30,141 nt of DNA, taken from Lachnoclostridium sp. (GTDB lineage: Bacteria > Bacillota_A > Clostridia > Lachnospirales > Lachnospiraceae). Positions 14,042 to 22,299 of the stretch are shown here, piece by piece. The stretch covers positions 1-30,141 of the forward strand of contig SVDR01000023.1 of assembly GCA_015057755.1 (NCBI GenBank), written 5' to 3'. The position numbers and the translations under genes are program-made. How positions within the stretch are numbered: position 1 is the stretch's first letter; each line of letters opens with the position of its first letter. The notes below the pieces were generated by a model. The model searched no databases, was not told where the DNA came from, and worked only from the letters and a program-made list of their open reading frames with translations.

Positions 14042-15366
14042 CCGATTGTCATGTGATATTCTATCTCTTTGTACTCATTAATTCCTTTTCTCTGAATGAC
14101 CAGCGTGATCTCGGCTCCGCTCTCCATATTTTCCAGTATGTTCTGGAAATCACGGATCGTCTCGACCGGTTCACTCTGAATCTTTGTCAGAATGTCGCCA
14201 TTCTGGATGCCTGCCTGATATGCAGGACCCTCTGCGATCGACTCTGCGATGTAGATTCCCTGCGGGATTCCTGCTTCCTGCATGGCCTCATCTACTTCCT
14301 GACCTTTGATACCGAGATACGGGATCGCGATTCCGTTGCTCAGTTTCTGTAAACTGCCTTTGTATTCAGAGATGGACATGACTAATGTACCATCTGTTTC
14401 ATCTTCTGTATCAAACAAGCTGGAAGTCCAGCCCACAAGCTGACCGGCCAAATTCAGGAAGAACGTTCCTGTTTCCTTATTACACTCAATGTCTGTATAA
14501 ATCACCCGTGTCTGACCATCCGTGATCTGCACGCCTGTCGCAATGTAAGTAACGCTTCCATGCTTCATGGAATGCACGCGTCCTGCCGGACTTCCGACAG
14601 CAATCAGCAGATCTCCGGTCTGTACGGAATAGGAGTTGCCAAGTTCCATCGGCTCGATCCATTCTACCGTCGTTGTTTCCAACTCTGCCGGATTAACCCC
14701 GATCGCTGCGATTCCTGCAACTGTATCCGTCTGTTTTACCCATGCCGATGCTGAAGCTCCGTTTCCAAAACTGATCTTCAACGCGTCTGCATCTTCGATC
14801 GCCTGTTCGCCTGTCAGGATCACGATCTCCCCGGAATTTACCGCCAGGATCACACCCGCAAATTCACCTGTGCTCTCCACCGGATTATCAAACCAGTCTT
14901 TCTGATGTTTCACCGCAGAAACGGTAACAATACTTTTATCCGCATCTTTTCCGATGCCGGTGATTACCTGATTAAACGCTTTTACCTTTTCTGTTGTCCA
15001 GCCGTCTTCCTCCAATTCCTCACGGACAATTCTCCGGATCTCCTCTTGGTCACCCTCCGGATCATATTCCGGCTGCGACTCCGGTTCCGGAGCCGTTGAC
15101 TCCATCGTCTCCATCGTCGCCGTCATATCCGGTTCCGTATCCTTCTCAATAGTAATCGGAGTGCTCGGAGCTGTCGTCTCTTTTCCAAGATATTTTTCCG
15201 CAAACGGAATCGAAATAACAAAGCTGACAGCCGAAACAATTCCCAAAATGACCGCAAAAAGAACAAGGCCGAAGATTCTTCCCGCCCTACGGCTTTTCTT
15301 TTCTTTCGGTTTTACGATTGTTTCTCGCATAAAGTTCTTATCATTTGGCGAACCTGTCATTCTCAT
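14032..15366 (-). CDS. Membrane-anchored HtrA-like pseudoprotease with PDZ domain (444 aa)
   Basis: The layout is that of DegP/HtrA: a basic cytoplasmic start, one membrane anchor (about 29-53), an acidic Glu/Pro/Thr-rich linker (60-115), a trypsin-like double-barrel region (about 135-330) and a PDZ domain (about 345-440: YLGIKGQEV, GIPQGIYIAESIAEGPAYQA, GIQNGDILTKIQ). The catalytic residues are gone. The His segment reads EIVILTGEQAIEDADA instead of VTNNHVV. The Asp segment reads TVAGIAAIGV instead of DLAVLKV. The Ser segment reads ECNKETGTFFLNLAGQLVGW instead of GNSGGPL. So it is probably a scaffold or peptide-binding sensor at the cell surface, not a protease. AGGAG lies just before the ATG; the ATG two codons later is possible. 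It lies alone, divergent from mutS2. Confidence 0.85.
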   Translation of the reverse strand: MRMTGSPNDKNFMRETIVKPKEKKSRRAGRIFGLVLFAVILGIVSAVSFVISIPFAEKYLGKETTAPSTPITIEKDTEPDMTATMETMESTAPEPESQPEYDPEGDQEEIRRIVREELEEDGWTTEKVKAFNQVITGIGKDADKSIVTVSAVKHQKDWFDNPVESTGEFAGVILAVNSGEIVILTGEQAIEDADALKISFGNGASASAWVKQTDTVAGIAAIGVNPAELETTTVEWIEPMELGNSYSVQTGDLLIAVGSPAGRVHSMKHGSVTYIATGVQITDGQTRVIYTDIECNKETGTFFLNLAGQLVGWTSSLFDTEDETDGTLVMSISEYKGSLQKLSNGIAIPYLGIKGQEVDEAMQEAGIPQGIYIAESIAEGPAYQAGIQNGDILTKIQSEPVETIRDFQNILENMESGAEITLVIQRKGINEYKEIEYHMTIGAR

Positions 15367-15494
15367 ACAGCTCCTCTCTCCATCATTATAAATTTTTTAC
15401 CGTCATTATGCAAGAAAAACATGCAAAGAAATCCGTATAGCATTGTCGTCCGCTTTATGGTATACTCGTATCGTATAAGAAAGGATTTATGTGT

Positions 15495-17894
15495 ATGAAT
15501 CAAAAAGTTTTAAAAACATTAGAATACTACAAGATTATAGAGAAACTGACCGACTACGCAGCTTCCGAGCCGGGCAAAAAACTTTGCCGTGAGCTGGAAC
15601 CGTCTGCGGATTTCGATGAGATCGTTCAGAGTCAGACAGAGACTGCTGACGCGGTAAATCGTGTGCGTATGAAAGGAAATCTTTCCTTTGCGGGAGTTCA
15701 TGATGTGCGTGATTCGTTAAAACGTCTGGAGATTGGAAGCTCCCTGAGCATTCACGAGCTGCTTTCCATCAGCTCTCTCCTGACATGTGCAAACCGTGCA
15801 AAGGCATACGGTCGTCATGCGGAAAATACGGAGCTTCCGGACGATTCTCTGGACGGTATGTTCCGTGCACTGGAGCCATTGACTCCGATCAACAGTGAGA
15901 TCACCCGCTGTATCATTTCCGAAGAAGAAGTTGCTGACGATGCGAGCCCGGGCCTCCGCCAGGTACGCCGCCAGATGAAGGTCATCGCTGACCGTGTTCA
16001 CACACAGCTGAATTCCATTTTGAATTCCAGCCGCAATATGCTGCAGGACGCAGTGATCACTATGCGCGACGGTCGTTACTGTCTCCCGGTCAAAGCCGAG
16101 TACAGAAGCCAGTTTAATGGTATGATCCACGATCAGTCCTCTACAGGCTCCACATTATTTATGGAACCGATGGCGATCATTAAATTGAACAATGAAATGC
16201 GCGAGCTGGAGATCAAAGAACAGAAAGAGATCGAGATCATTCTCGCATCCCTGAGTCTGGATCTGACTCCGTACATTGAGCAGATCACAACAAACTATGA
16301 ACTTCTGGCTAAACTGGATTTCATTTTTGCAAAGGCTGCACTGGCTAAACATTACAACTGCTCCAAACCGAAATTTAACAAACGCGGTTATATCAATATC
16401 AAAGACGGACGCCATCCGCTTCTGGACCCTAAGAAAGTGGTTCCGATCAATGTTTATCTCGGAAAGGATTTTGATCTGCTGATCGTGACCGGTCCGAATA
16501 CCGGCGGTAAGACGGTTTCCTTAAAAACGGTTGGTCTGTTTACCCTGATGGGCCAGGCAGGTCTCCAGATTCCGGCATTCGACGGTTCAGAACTGGCAGT
16601 TTTTGATGAAGTATTTGCAGATATTGGTGATGAACAGAGCATTGAGCAGAGCCTGAGTACCTTCTCCGCCCATATGACGAACATCGTCAAGATCCTCGAC
16701 AAGGCAGACAGCAATTCTCTTTGCCTGTTCGATGAACTTTGTGCGGGAACCGATCCGACCGAGGGTGCTGCGCTTGCGATCGCGATCCTGTCCTTCCTTC
16801 ACAATATGAAATGCCGCACCATGGCAACCACTCACTACAGCGAGCTGAAAGTATTTGCCCTGACCACCAACGGCGTGGAAAATGCCTGCTGTGAATTTAA
16901 TGTAGAAACCCTCAGCCCGACATACCGCCTCCTGATCGGTATTCCGGGTAAGAGTAATGCTTTTGCGATTTCTAAGAAACTGGGACTCGCGGAGTATATT
17001 ATTGACGATGCGAAGAGCCGCCTGGAGTCCAACGACGAACAGTTTGAAGACCTGATCGCCAATCTGGAAGCCAACCGCGTGACCATCGAAAAAGAACGTG
17101 CAGAAATTGCAGAATACAAATCAGAGATCGCACGCTTAAAGAAGAACCTCGAACAGAAAGAGGACCGTCTTGACGAGCGTAAGGAAAAGATCATCCGCAA
17201 TGCCAACGAAGAAGCACAGAAAATTCTTCGCGAAGCAAAGGAAACTGCGGATCAGACCATCAAACAGATCAACAAACTAGCTCAGGGTGCCGGCGCAGGA
17301 AAAGGAAAAGAGCTGGAAGCCGAGCGTACCAAGATCCGCGAAAAGCTGGATAAGGTTGATAAGAATTTGAGCCTGAAAAATGAAAAAGGCCCGAAGAAGA
17401 TGATCTCTCCTAAGAAGATCAAGATTGGCGACGGCGTGAAGGTTCTTTCCATGAATCTGAAAGGTACGGTAAGCACACTTCCGGACGCCAACGGAAATCT
17501 CTTCGTCCAGATGGGTATCATGCGCTCCCGTGTGAATATCAAAGACCTGGAAATGCTGGATGAGCAGGCTGTTTCCGGTCCGGGTCTGGAAAATCTGAAA
17601 CGCACCAACAATACCGGCAGCGGCAAGATCAAGATGTCTAAGTCCTTCTCCGTATCTCCGGAGGTCAACCTGATCGGTATGACGGTAGACGAAGCGATCC
17701 CGGTACTGGACAAATATCTGGACGACGCATATCTGGCTCACCTTCCGAACTGCCGCGTAGTACACGGCCGCGGAACCGGTGCATTGAAAGCCGGCGTTCA
17801 CAGACATTTAAAGAAACTGAAATATGTAAAGGAGTTCCGTCTGGGCGACTTTGGTGAAGGCGACACAGGCGTGACAATTGTAACATTCAAGTAA
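15495..17894 (+). CDS. mutS2: MutS2 family ATPase/endonuclease (799 aa)
   Basis: MutS2 acts on recombination intermediates and, in Firmicutes, on collided ribosomes. The N-terminal core and clamp (1-310) lead to the ATPase: Walker A GPNTGGKTVSLK at 333-344, Walker B LCLFDELCAGTDPTEGAAL and the ATTHYSELK switch. A long charged coiled coil follows (about 510-620, rich in EKERAEIAEYKSEIARLK-type repeats), then a KOW-like segment (KIKIGDGVKVLSMNLKGTVS). The C-terminal Smr nuclease domain is at about 725-797 (GMTVDEAIPVLDKYLDDAYL, then VVHGRGTGALKAGVHRHL). All parts are intact, and length is standard. ATG 15495 is chosen over 15489 for spacing from AAAGGA. It is followed after 15 bp by a response regulator, so the two-component pair may be co-transcribed. 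Confidence 0.96.
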   Translation: MNQKVLKTLEYYKIIEKLTDYAASEPGKKLCRELEPSADFDEIVQSQTETADAVNRVRMKGNLSFAGVHDVRDSLKRLEIGSSLSIHELLSISSLLTCANRAKAYGRHAENTELPDDSLDGMFRALEPLTPINSEITRCIISEEEVADDASPGLRQVRRQMKVIADRVHTQLNSILNSSRNMLQDAVITMRDGRYCLPVKAEYRSQFNGMIHDQSSTGSTLFMEPMAIIKLNNEMRELEIKEQKEIEIILASLSLDLTPYIEQITTNYELLAKLDFIFAKAALAKHYNCSKPKFNKRGYINIKDGRHPLLDPKKVVPINVYLGKDFDLLIVTGPNTGGKTVSLKTVGLFTLMGQAGLQIPAFDGSELAVFDEVFADIGDEQSIEQSLSTFSAHMTNIVKILDKADSNSLCLFDELCAGTDPTEGAALAIAILSFLHNMKCRTMATTHYSELKVFALTTNGVENACCEFNVETLSPTYRLLIGIPGKSNAFAISKKLGLAEYIIDDAKSRLESNDEQFEDLIANLEANRVTIEKERAEIAEYKSEIARLKKNLEQKEDRLDERKEKIIRNANEEAQKILREAKETADQTIKQINKLAQGAGAGKGKELEAERTKIREKLDKVDKNLSLKNEKGPKKMISPKKIKIGDGVKVLSMNLKGTVSTLPDANGNLFVQMGIMRSRVNIKDLEMLDEQAVSGPGLENLKRTNNTGSGKIKMSKSFSVSPEVNLIGMTVDEAIPVLDKYLDDAYLAHLPNCRVVHGRGTGALKAGVHRHLKKLKYVKEFRLGDFGEGDTGVTIVTFK

Positions 17895-17909
17895 AGGAGG
17901 TTATTCCAA

Positions 17910-18620
17910 ATGGTTGATAAGCAGAGAATCCTGATCGTAGACGACGATGCCAACATCGCGGAACTGATCTCTCTTTATCTGATGAAAGAATGCTATGAAA
18001 CAATGATCGTTGGGGACGGCGAATCTGCACTCCGCGAATTTCCGAATTTCAAGCCGAATCTGGTCCTTTTAGATCTGATGCTTCCGGGAATCGACGGTTA
18101 CCAGGTCTGCCGCGAACTGCGCATTTCCTCCCAGGTTCCGATCATCATGCTCTCCGCGAAGGGCGAGATTTTCGATAAAGTTCTGGGGCTGGAACTTGGC
18201 GCTGACGATTACATGATCAAACCGTTTGACTCCAAAGAGCTGGTTGCCCGCGTCAAAGCGGTTCTCCGCCGCTACCAGACCGCTCCGGCTCCGACACCGT
18301 CTGCTCCAAAACAGCAGGGTGAATTTGTGGAATATCCGGACCTGATCGTAAACCTGACCAATTACTCCGTCCTCTACAAAGGACGCTCCGTTGACATGCC
18401 GCCAAAGGAACTGGAGCTTCTCTATTTCCTCGCTGCATCTCCGAACCAGGTGTTCACACGCGAGCAGCTTCTGGACCACATCTGGGGCTACGAGTATATT
18501 GGCGACACCAGAACGGTTGACGTACACATCAAACGTCTCCGTGAAAAAATCAAAGACAATGAATACTGGTCTCTGGCTACCGTCTGGGGTATCGGTTATA
18601 AATTTGAGGTCAAACGATGA
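17910..18620 (+). CDS. OmpR/PhoB-family response regulator (236 aa)
   Basis: Response regulator with a receiver domain (1-120): acidic cluster DDD11-13 in LIVDDDANI, phospho-acceptor D55 in LLDLMLPGIDG, the LSAKGE switch and K in MIKPFDSKEL. A Pro/Ala-rich linker (TAPAPTPSAP) precedes the winged helix (about 140-234: DMPPKELELLYFLAASPNQV, TRTVDVHIKRLREKI, TVWGIGYKFEV). AAAGGAGG directly follows the mutS2 stop and serves this start. The last codons overlap the kinase start as ATGA, so both partners are made together. Targets are unknown. The style is that of general envelope or phosphate-type regulators, but no specific name is justified. Confidence 0.94.
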   Translation: MVDKQRILIVDDDANIAELISLYLMKECYETMIVGDGESALREFPNFKPNLVLLDLMLPGIDGYQVCRELRISSQVPIIMLSAKGEIFDKVLGLELGADDYMIKPFDSKELVARVKAVLRRYQTAPAPTPSAPKQQGEFVEYPDLIVNLTNYSVLYKGRSVDMPPKELELLYFLAASPNQVFTREQLLDHIWGYEYIGDTRTVDVHIKRLREKIKDNEYWSLATVWGIGYKFEVKR

Positions 18621-20026
18621 CAAAATCTCTTTACAGTAAATTTATCCTTGGATATTTGCTGTTTGGACTTTTGGGGTTCATCATCATTGCGACTTTTTCT
18701 TCCCATGTCACGGAACTGTATCTGGTCGAAGAAATGGCCAACACCATGTACGATGAAGCCAACCTTCTAGCCTCCACATACAGCGATATTTACCAGGGAA
18801 AAAATGTCAGCCTGGATACAGCAAGACCGCAGCTGGATGCAGTTGCTACTTATTTAAAAACACAGGTCTGGGTGATCGACAACCGCGGAATGGTGATCGC
18901 AGAGACAGCTCCGGAATCCCACGTGGGAATGTTGGTTAACGGCTTCGACCCTACGGCAGGAGGAAGTCATTACTACATGACCGGACAGTTCTGGGACTCT
19001 TTCAGTACTCCGGTTCTCTCCGTCATGGCTCCGATCACCGGCAATTTTAATACTTACGGATATGTAGTCTTGCATCTTCCTATGACTCAGGTTACCGCGC
19101 AGCAGAATGAGATCCTGAACATTGTTTATATAACTTCTGTAATCATCTTCCTGCTGTCACTGATCATTCTTCTGGTCTTCACGAAGATTGTTTACATCCC
19201 GCTGAAGCGCATTACGACCGGAGCCAAAGAATATGCAGATGGAAATCTGGACTACACCATCAAAGTCTATTCCACGGACGAGATGGGCTATCTGGCAAAC
19301 ACACTGAATTATATGTCCGATGAGCTGAACAAGTTGGAAGAATATCAGCGTTCTTTCATCGCCAATGTCTCTCATGACTTCCGCTCTCCGCTCACCTCCA
19401 TCAAGGGATATCTCGAAGCGATCCTGGACGGAACCATTCCTCCGGAACTTTACGATAAATACCTGAACATTGTAATTGCGGAAACCGAACGACTGAATAA
19501 ACTGACCCAGAGTATGCTGGCCATCAACTCCATGGACAGCAAGGGGTTCCTCTCCCGAAGCAATTTTGACATCAACCGTGTCATCAAAGATACGGCTGCT
19601 TCCTTTGAGGGAACCTGCAATGCAAAGAATATTGTTCTGGATCTGACATTCAGCGACGACATTCAGATCGTCTACGCAGACCTTGGAAAAATTCAGCAGG
19701 TTCTTTACAACCTGATCGACAATGCAATCAAATTCAGCCATCCGAATTCGGTCATTTACATCCGTTCTCACGTGCGGTATGGAAAAGTATTTATTTCCGT
19801 TAAAGACACAGGTGTGGGAATTCCAAAGGAAAGCATCAACAAAATCTGGAACCGTTTCTATAAATCGGATATTTCCAGAGGCAAGGACAAGAAAGGTACC
19901 GGACTTGGTCTGGCAATCGTAAAAGACATCATTCAGGCACACGGAGAAACCATCGACGTGGTCAGCACACAGGATGTGGGCACAGAATTTATTTTCACAT
20001 TACCCAAAGCAGGCAGCTCTATTTAA
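18617..20026 (+). CDS. Sensor histidine kinase with extracellular PAS-like sensor (469 aa)
   Basis: Partner kinase of the preceding regulator. A membrane span at 8-28 is followed by an extracellular sensor of about 140 residues (30-165, ending GYVVLHLPMTQV, a Cache/PAS-like fold). A second span (170-192), HAMP (193-245, IPLKRITTGAKEYADGNLDY) and the H-box RSFIANVSHDFRSPLTSIKG with His253 follow. N (LYNLIDNAIKFS), G1 (VKDTGVGIP), F (IWNRFYKSD) and G2 (GTGLGLAIVKDII) boxes are intact. The large sensor suggests detection of an external small ligand, unlike the kinase at 4039-5106. An intrinsic terminator begins inside its last codons. Confidence 0.94.
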   Translation: MTKSLYSKFILGYLLFGLLGFIIIATFSSHVTELYLVEEMANTMYDEANLLASTYSDIYQGKNVSLDTARPQLDAVATYLKTQVWVIDNRGMVIAETAPESHVGMLVNGFDPTAGGSHYYMTGQFWDSFSTPVLSVMAPITGNFNTYGYVVLHLPMTQVTAQQNEILNIVYITSVIIFLLSLIILLVFTKIVYIPLKRITTGAKEYADGNLDYTIKVYSTDEMGYLANTLNYMSDELNKLEEYQRSFIANVSHDFRSPLTSIKGYLEAILDGTIPPELYDKYLNIVIAETERLNKLTQSMLAINSMDSKGFLSRSNFDINRVIKDTAASFEGTCNAKNIVLDLTFSDDIQIVYADLGKIQQVLYNLIDNAIKFSHPNSVIYIRSHVRYGKVFISVKDTGVGIPKESINKIWNRFYKSDISRGKDKKGTGLGLAIVKDIIQAHGETIDVVSTQDVGTEFIFTLPKAGSSI

Positions 20027-20044
20027 GGGCTGCCTTTTCTTTTG
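20011..20044 (+). terminator. Intrinsic terminator overlapping the kinase stop codon
   Basis: AGGCAGC (20011-20017) pairs with GCTGCCT (20029-20035), followed by TTTCTTTT. The TAA stop at 20024-20026 lies in the loop, so the hairpin encodes the protein's last residues. Confidence 0.88.
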
Positions 20045-20072
20045 ATTTTCAAGTAATTTCTCCCGTACGCAA

Positions 20073-20101
20073 TTTACAAAGTTATGATTATGTGATAATG
20101 T
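20073..20101 (+). promoter_or_regulatory. Probable promoter of the Fe-S/hypAB operon
   Basis: TTTACA (20073-20078), 17 bp, then TAATGT (20096-20101). An overlapping GATAAT is also present. The 5' leader would be about 58 nt. A TTGATTTTC element occurs both upstream (about 20042) and in the leader (about 20133). Confidence 0.45.
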
Positions 20102-20165
20102 AGTAATGAAAACGTGATGGCAAGGAAATCGAAACTTGATTTTCTAATGAACGAAAGGATTAATT

Positions 20166-21329
20166 ATGAGTTTACCAGAGAAAAAAGTAAAACAATTGAT
20201 CGACATGATGAACTCCATGTCTTCCGCAAGCATTCCGGCTAAGAAGCCGATCCTTGAAATGTTTGACATCGCTATGGACGAAAAGATGCTGGATTACCTG
20301 ATCGCAATGGGTACAAAGCCGCACACAGTCGGCCAGCTTCGAAATGGCTACCACAAAATGTACGGCGGTACAAAAGAGGACTGGGAGGCTTTCTGGCACG
20401 AGATTCTCGTGATGGCATTTGTACATCCGCACAGCGAAACAGAGCGTGATCTATACGAACTGTCCCCAATCTTCCCGGGTTGGATCGAATTCGCAACAGG
20501 CGGTCCGTTAACAGAAAAACGTGCAGCAGTTATCAACAAATTCGTAGAATTCTGGGGCGTTTTGAGAACAATGAACGTACTTCCGTTGCGCTTCCTCAAC
20601 GACCACAAGACTGCAAACCTCGGTAAAAACGGTATCCCGCCACGTACTTCCGTTTATGTGGCAGAAGGAAATTTAAAAGAAGTTGCGCTCAACAAACCGC
20701 TTACTTCTCAGCAGCAGACACTCCCGGCCGGTGAAGTTTACAAACTGATCGAAAAATATGGCGACGAGCTGGCAATCATGAACTGCTTCTGCCGTCAGTA
20801 TAAAAATATCAACAACCTTGACGCCTGTGAAAATGATCTTCCGCTTGAGACTTGTATGTCCTTCGGCGCGATCAGCACACAGATGGTAGAAAATGGCGGT
20901 GCACGCCGCATCACGAAAGAAGAAGCGATCGAAATGCTGGCATCTTTCGAGGAAAAAGGCTGTATCCACACCACATTCCATTATGCGAACAACGCAGACA
21001 AGGACGAAATGGTTATCTGCAACTGCTGTAAGGACTGCTGTCTTCTCTACAGCCGCTGGTTAACAGGCTCCCTCAGCAAGATCTACACCCGCGCATTCTA
21101 CAGTCCTAAGATGATTGATGAAAGCAAATGTGTCGGCTGTAATCTTTGCGGCAAATACTGCCCGACAGAGGCAACTTACTACGACAAAGACAAGAAAAAA
21201 CTTGTTTTCGATTACAAAAAATGTATCGGCTGCGGTCAGTGCGTGAACCAGTGTAAGTTTGACGTTCGCGAAATGGTAAAAGACGAGCGCGATGTCTTTG
21301 TTAAGACAAAGAACCCGAAAAATCTGTAA
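20166..21329 (+). CDS. Iron-sulfur protein with 18 cysteines linked to HypA/HypB (387 aa)
   Basis: Soluble Fe-S protein of uncertain function. The N-terminal 190 residues look like a winged-helix or methyltransferase-activator type fold without clear motifs. A Cys-rich middle follows: C207/C209 (NCFCR), C221, C230 (ETCMSFG), C266 and the cluster at 285-292 (ICNCCKDCC). Two classical ferredoxin motifs come last: CVGCNLCGKYC (322-332) and CIGCGQCVNQC (353-363). The segment GGARRITKEEAIEMLASFEE before the cysteine cluster is shared with a family of Fe-S proteins in strict anaerobes (recalled). It is first in a three-gene operon with hypA-like and hypB genes, 15 bp upstream. It may be the client, or an electron donor, of a nickel-dependent process. 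Confidence 0.8.
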   Translation: MSLPEKKVKQLIDMMNSMSSASIPAKKPILEMFDIAMDEKMLDYLIAMGTKPHTVGQLRNGYHKMYGGTKEDWEAFWHEILVMAFVHPHSETERDLYELSPIFPGWIEFATGGPLTEKRAAVINKFVEFWGVLRTMNVLPLRFLNDHKTANLGKNGIPPRTSVYVAEGNLKEVALNKPLTSQQQTLPAGEVYKLIEKYGDELAIMNCFCRQYKNINNLDACENDLPLETCMSFGAISTQMVENGGARRITKEEAIEMLASFEEKGCIHTTFHYANNADKDEMVICNCCKDCCLLYSRWLTGSLSKIYTRAFYSPKMIDESKCVGCNLCGKYCPTEATYYDKDKKKLVFDYKKCIGCGQCVNQCKFDVREMVKDERDVFVKTKNPKNL

Positions 21330-21344
21330 TCCGGAGGCAACATT

Positions 21345-21599
21345 ATGCATGAAGGTGCTGTCTGTCGTGAAATCGTAGACATCGTAACCGATGCTGCGAT
21401 TGAAAATGAAATTCAGAAAATTTATGAGATCGTGATTTCTGTCGGTCCGTATTCCTGTCTTCATGAAGGCCAGTTAAATTTCTATTTTGATGTTATGAAA
21501 AAAGGTACCATTATGGAAGAAGCTGTGATCCGCCTGGAGCCGGATGATACCCTGACCGGAACATCTCAGATGTATGTAAAGACATTTCGTGGAGAGTAA
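21345..21599 (+). CDS. HypA-like nickel metallochaperone lacking the zinc finger (84 aa)
   Basis: HypA delivers nickel with HypB to hydrogenase or urease. This protein keeps the nickel-binding amino terminus (Met-His-Glu at 1-3; here MHEGAVC, where most have MHELSI) and the two-strand, two-helix core ([20 protein letters not shown], then [20 protein letters not shown]). The usual zinc loop with two CxxC pairs between the last strands is absent; the chain goes straight to [12 protein letters not shown]. At 84 residues it is about 30 shorter than typical HypA. GGAGG precedes the start, and hypB follows after 2 bp. The loss looks like a clean structural variant rather than decay, because both sides align and the frame is intact. 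Confidence 0.82.
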   Translation: MHEGAVCREIVDIVTDAAIENEIQKIYEIVISVGPYSCLHEGQLNFYFDVMKKGTIMEEAVIRLEPDDTLTGTSQMYVKTFRGE

Positions 21600-21601
21600 C
21601 T

Positions 21602-22246
21602 ATGAAAACCATTACCGTAAATAAAAATGTATTAAGCAAAAACGATGAGATTGCTGCGAGAAACCAGAGTGCACTGTCCGCACGCGGAATTCGTATGTTC
21701 AACCTTCTTGGCTCTCCGGGCTCCGGAAAGACAACCCTTCTGGAAAATGCGCTGGCGCACGCCAACGTAGACAAGAGCAAGATTGCCGTGATCGAAGGTG
21801 ACCTGTTCACAGATTTCGATGCGAAGAGAATGGATGAGATCGGAATCCGCACCATCCAGCTCAACACAGAGGGTGCCTGTCATCTGGAAGCCGACATGGT
21901 AGAACGCGGAATCGAAGAGCTAAACCTTGACGGTGTAGAGACCCTGATCGTAGACAATATCGGAAATCTGGTTTGCACTGCTTCCTTCTCTCTCGGTGAG
22001 CATCACAGAATCGCCGTGACAAGTGTAACAGAGGGCAACGACAAACCATTAAAATACCCGAAATTATTCCAGACCGCAGACTATGTAGTGATCAACAAGA
22101 TCGATCTGCTTCCGTTCACAAACTTTGATGTGGACCGCTTTACTGCAGATGTTCACAGCCTGAATCCGAATGCGAAAGTATTTATTTGCTCCGCATTTAA
22201 GGGCGAAGGCATGGAAGAGATCATAGATGTATTGATGGGACGCTAA
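21602..22246 (+). CDS. hypB: HypB nickel-insertion GTPase (214 aa)
   Basis: SIMIBI-class GTPase that drives nickel transfer. P-loop GSPGSGKTT is at 37-45, the guanine-specificity motif NKID at 165-168, and switch region [12 protein letters not shown] at 63-74. The metal site at the dimer interface is kept: C93-H94 ([11 protein letters not shown]) and C125 (IGNLVCTA). There is no His-rich stretch and no N-terminal CxxCGC motif, so it should not store nickel. The start lies 2 bp after the hypA-like stop. No hypC-F, hydrogenase or urease genes are in view. The nickel enzyme served could be elsewhere (carbon-monoxide dehydrogenase, hydrogenase) or the Fe-S protein's system. Confidence 0.93.
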   Translation: MKTITVNKNVLSKNDEIAARNQSALSARGIRMFNLLGSPGSGKTTLLENALAHANVDKSKIAVIEGDLFTDFDAKRMDEIGIRTIQLNTEGACHLEADMVERGIEELNLDGVETLIVDNIGNLVCTASFSLGEHHRIAVTSVTEGNDKPLKYPKLFQTADYVVINKIDLLPFTNFDVDRFTADVHSLNPNAKVFICSAFKGEGMEEIIDVLMGR

Positions 22247-22251
22247 GACGC

Positions 22252-22299
22252 AAAAACACCTCAGTTTTCCAAGCCGGAAGCTGAGGTGTTTTATTATTT
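22252..22299. terminator. Bidirectional terminator, hypB/ABC permease
   Basis: AACACCTCAG (22255-22264) and CTGAGGTGTT (22281-22290) form a perfect 10-bp stem. A TTATTATTT follows on the plus strand, and an A-run (22252-22256, T on the minus strand) lies on the other side. Confidence 0.88.

Noticed and set aside
19157..19942. 261-codon minus-strand frame
   Set aside because: Antisense shadow of the second histidine kinase.
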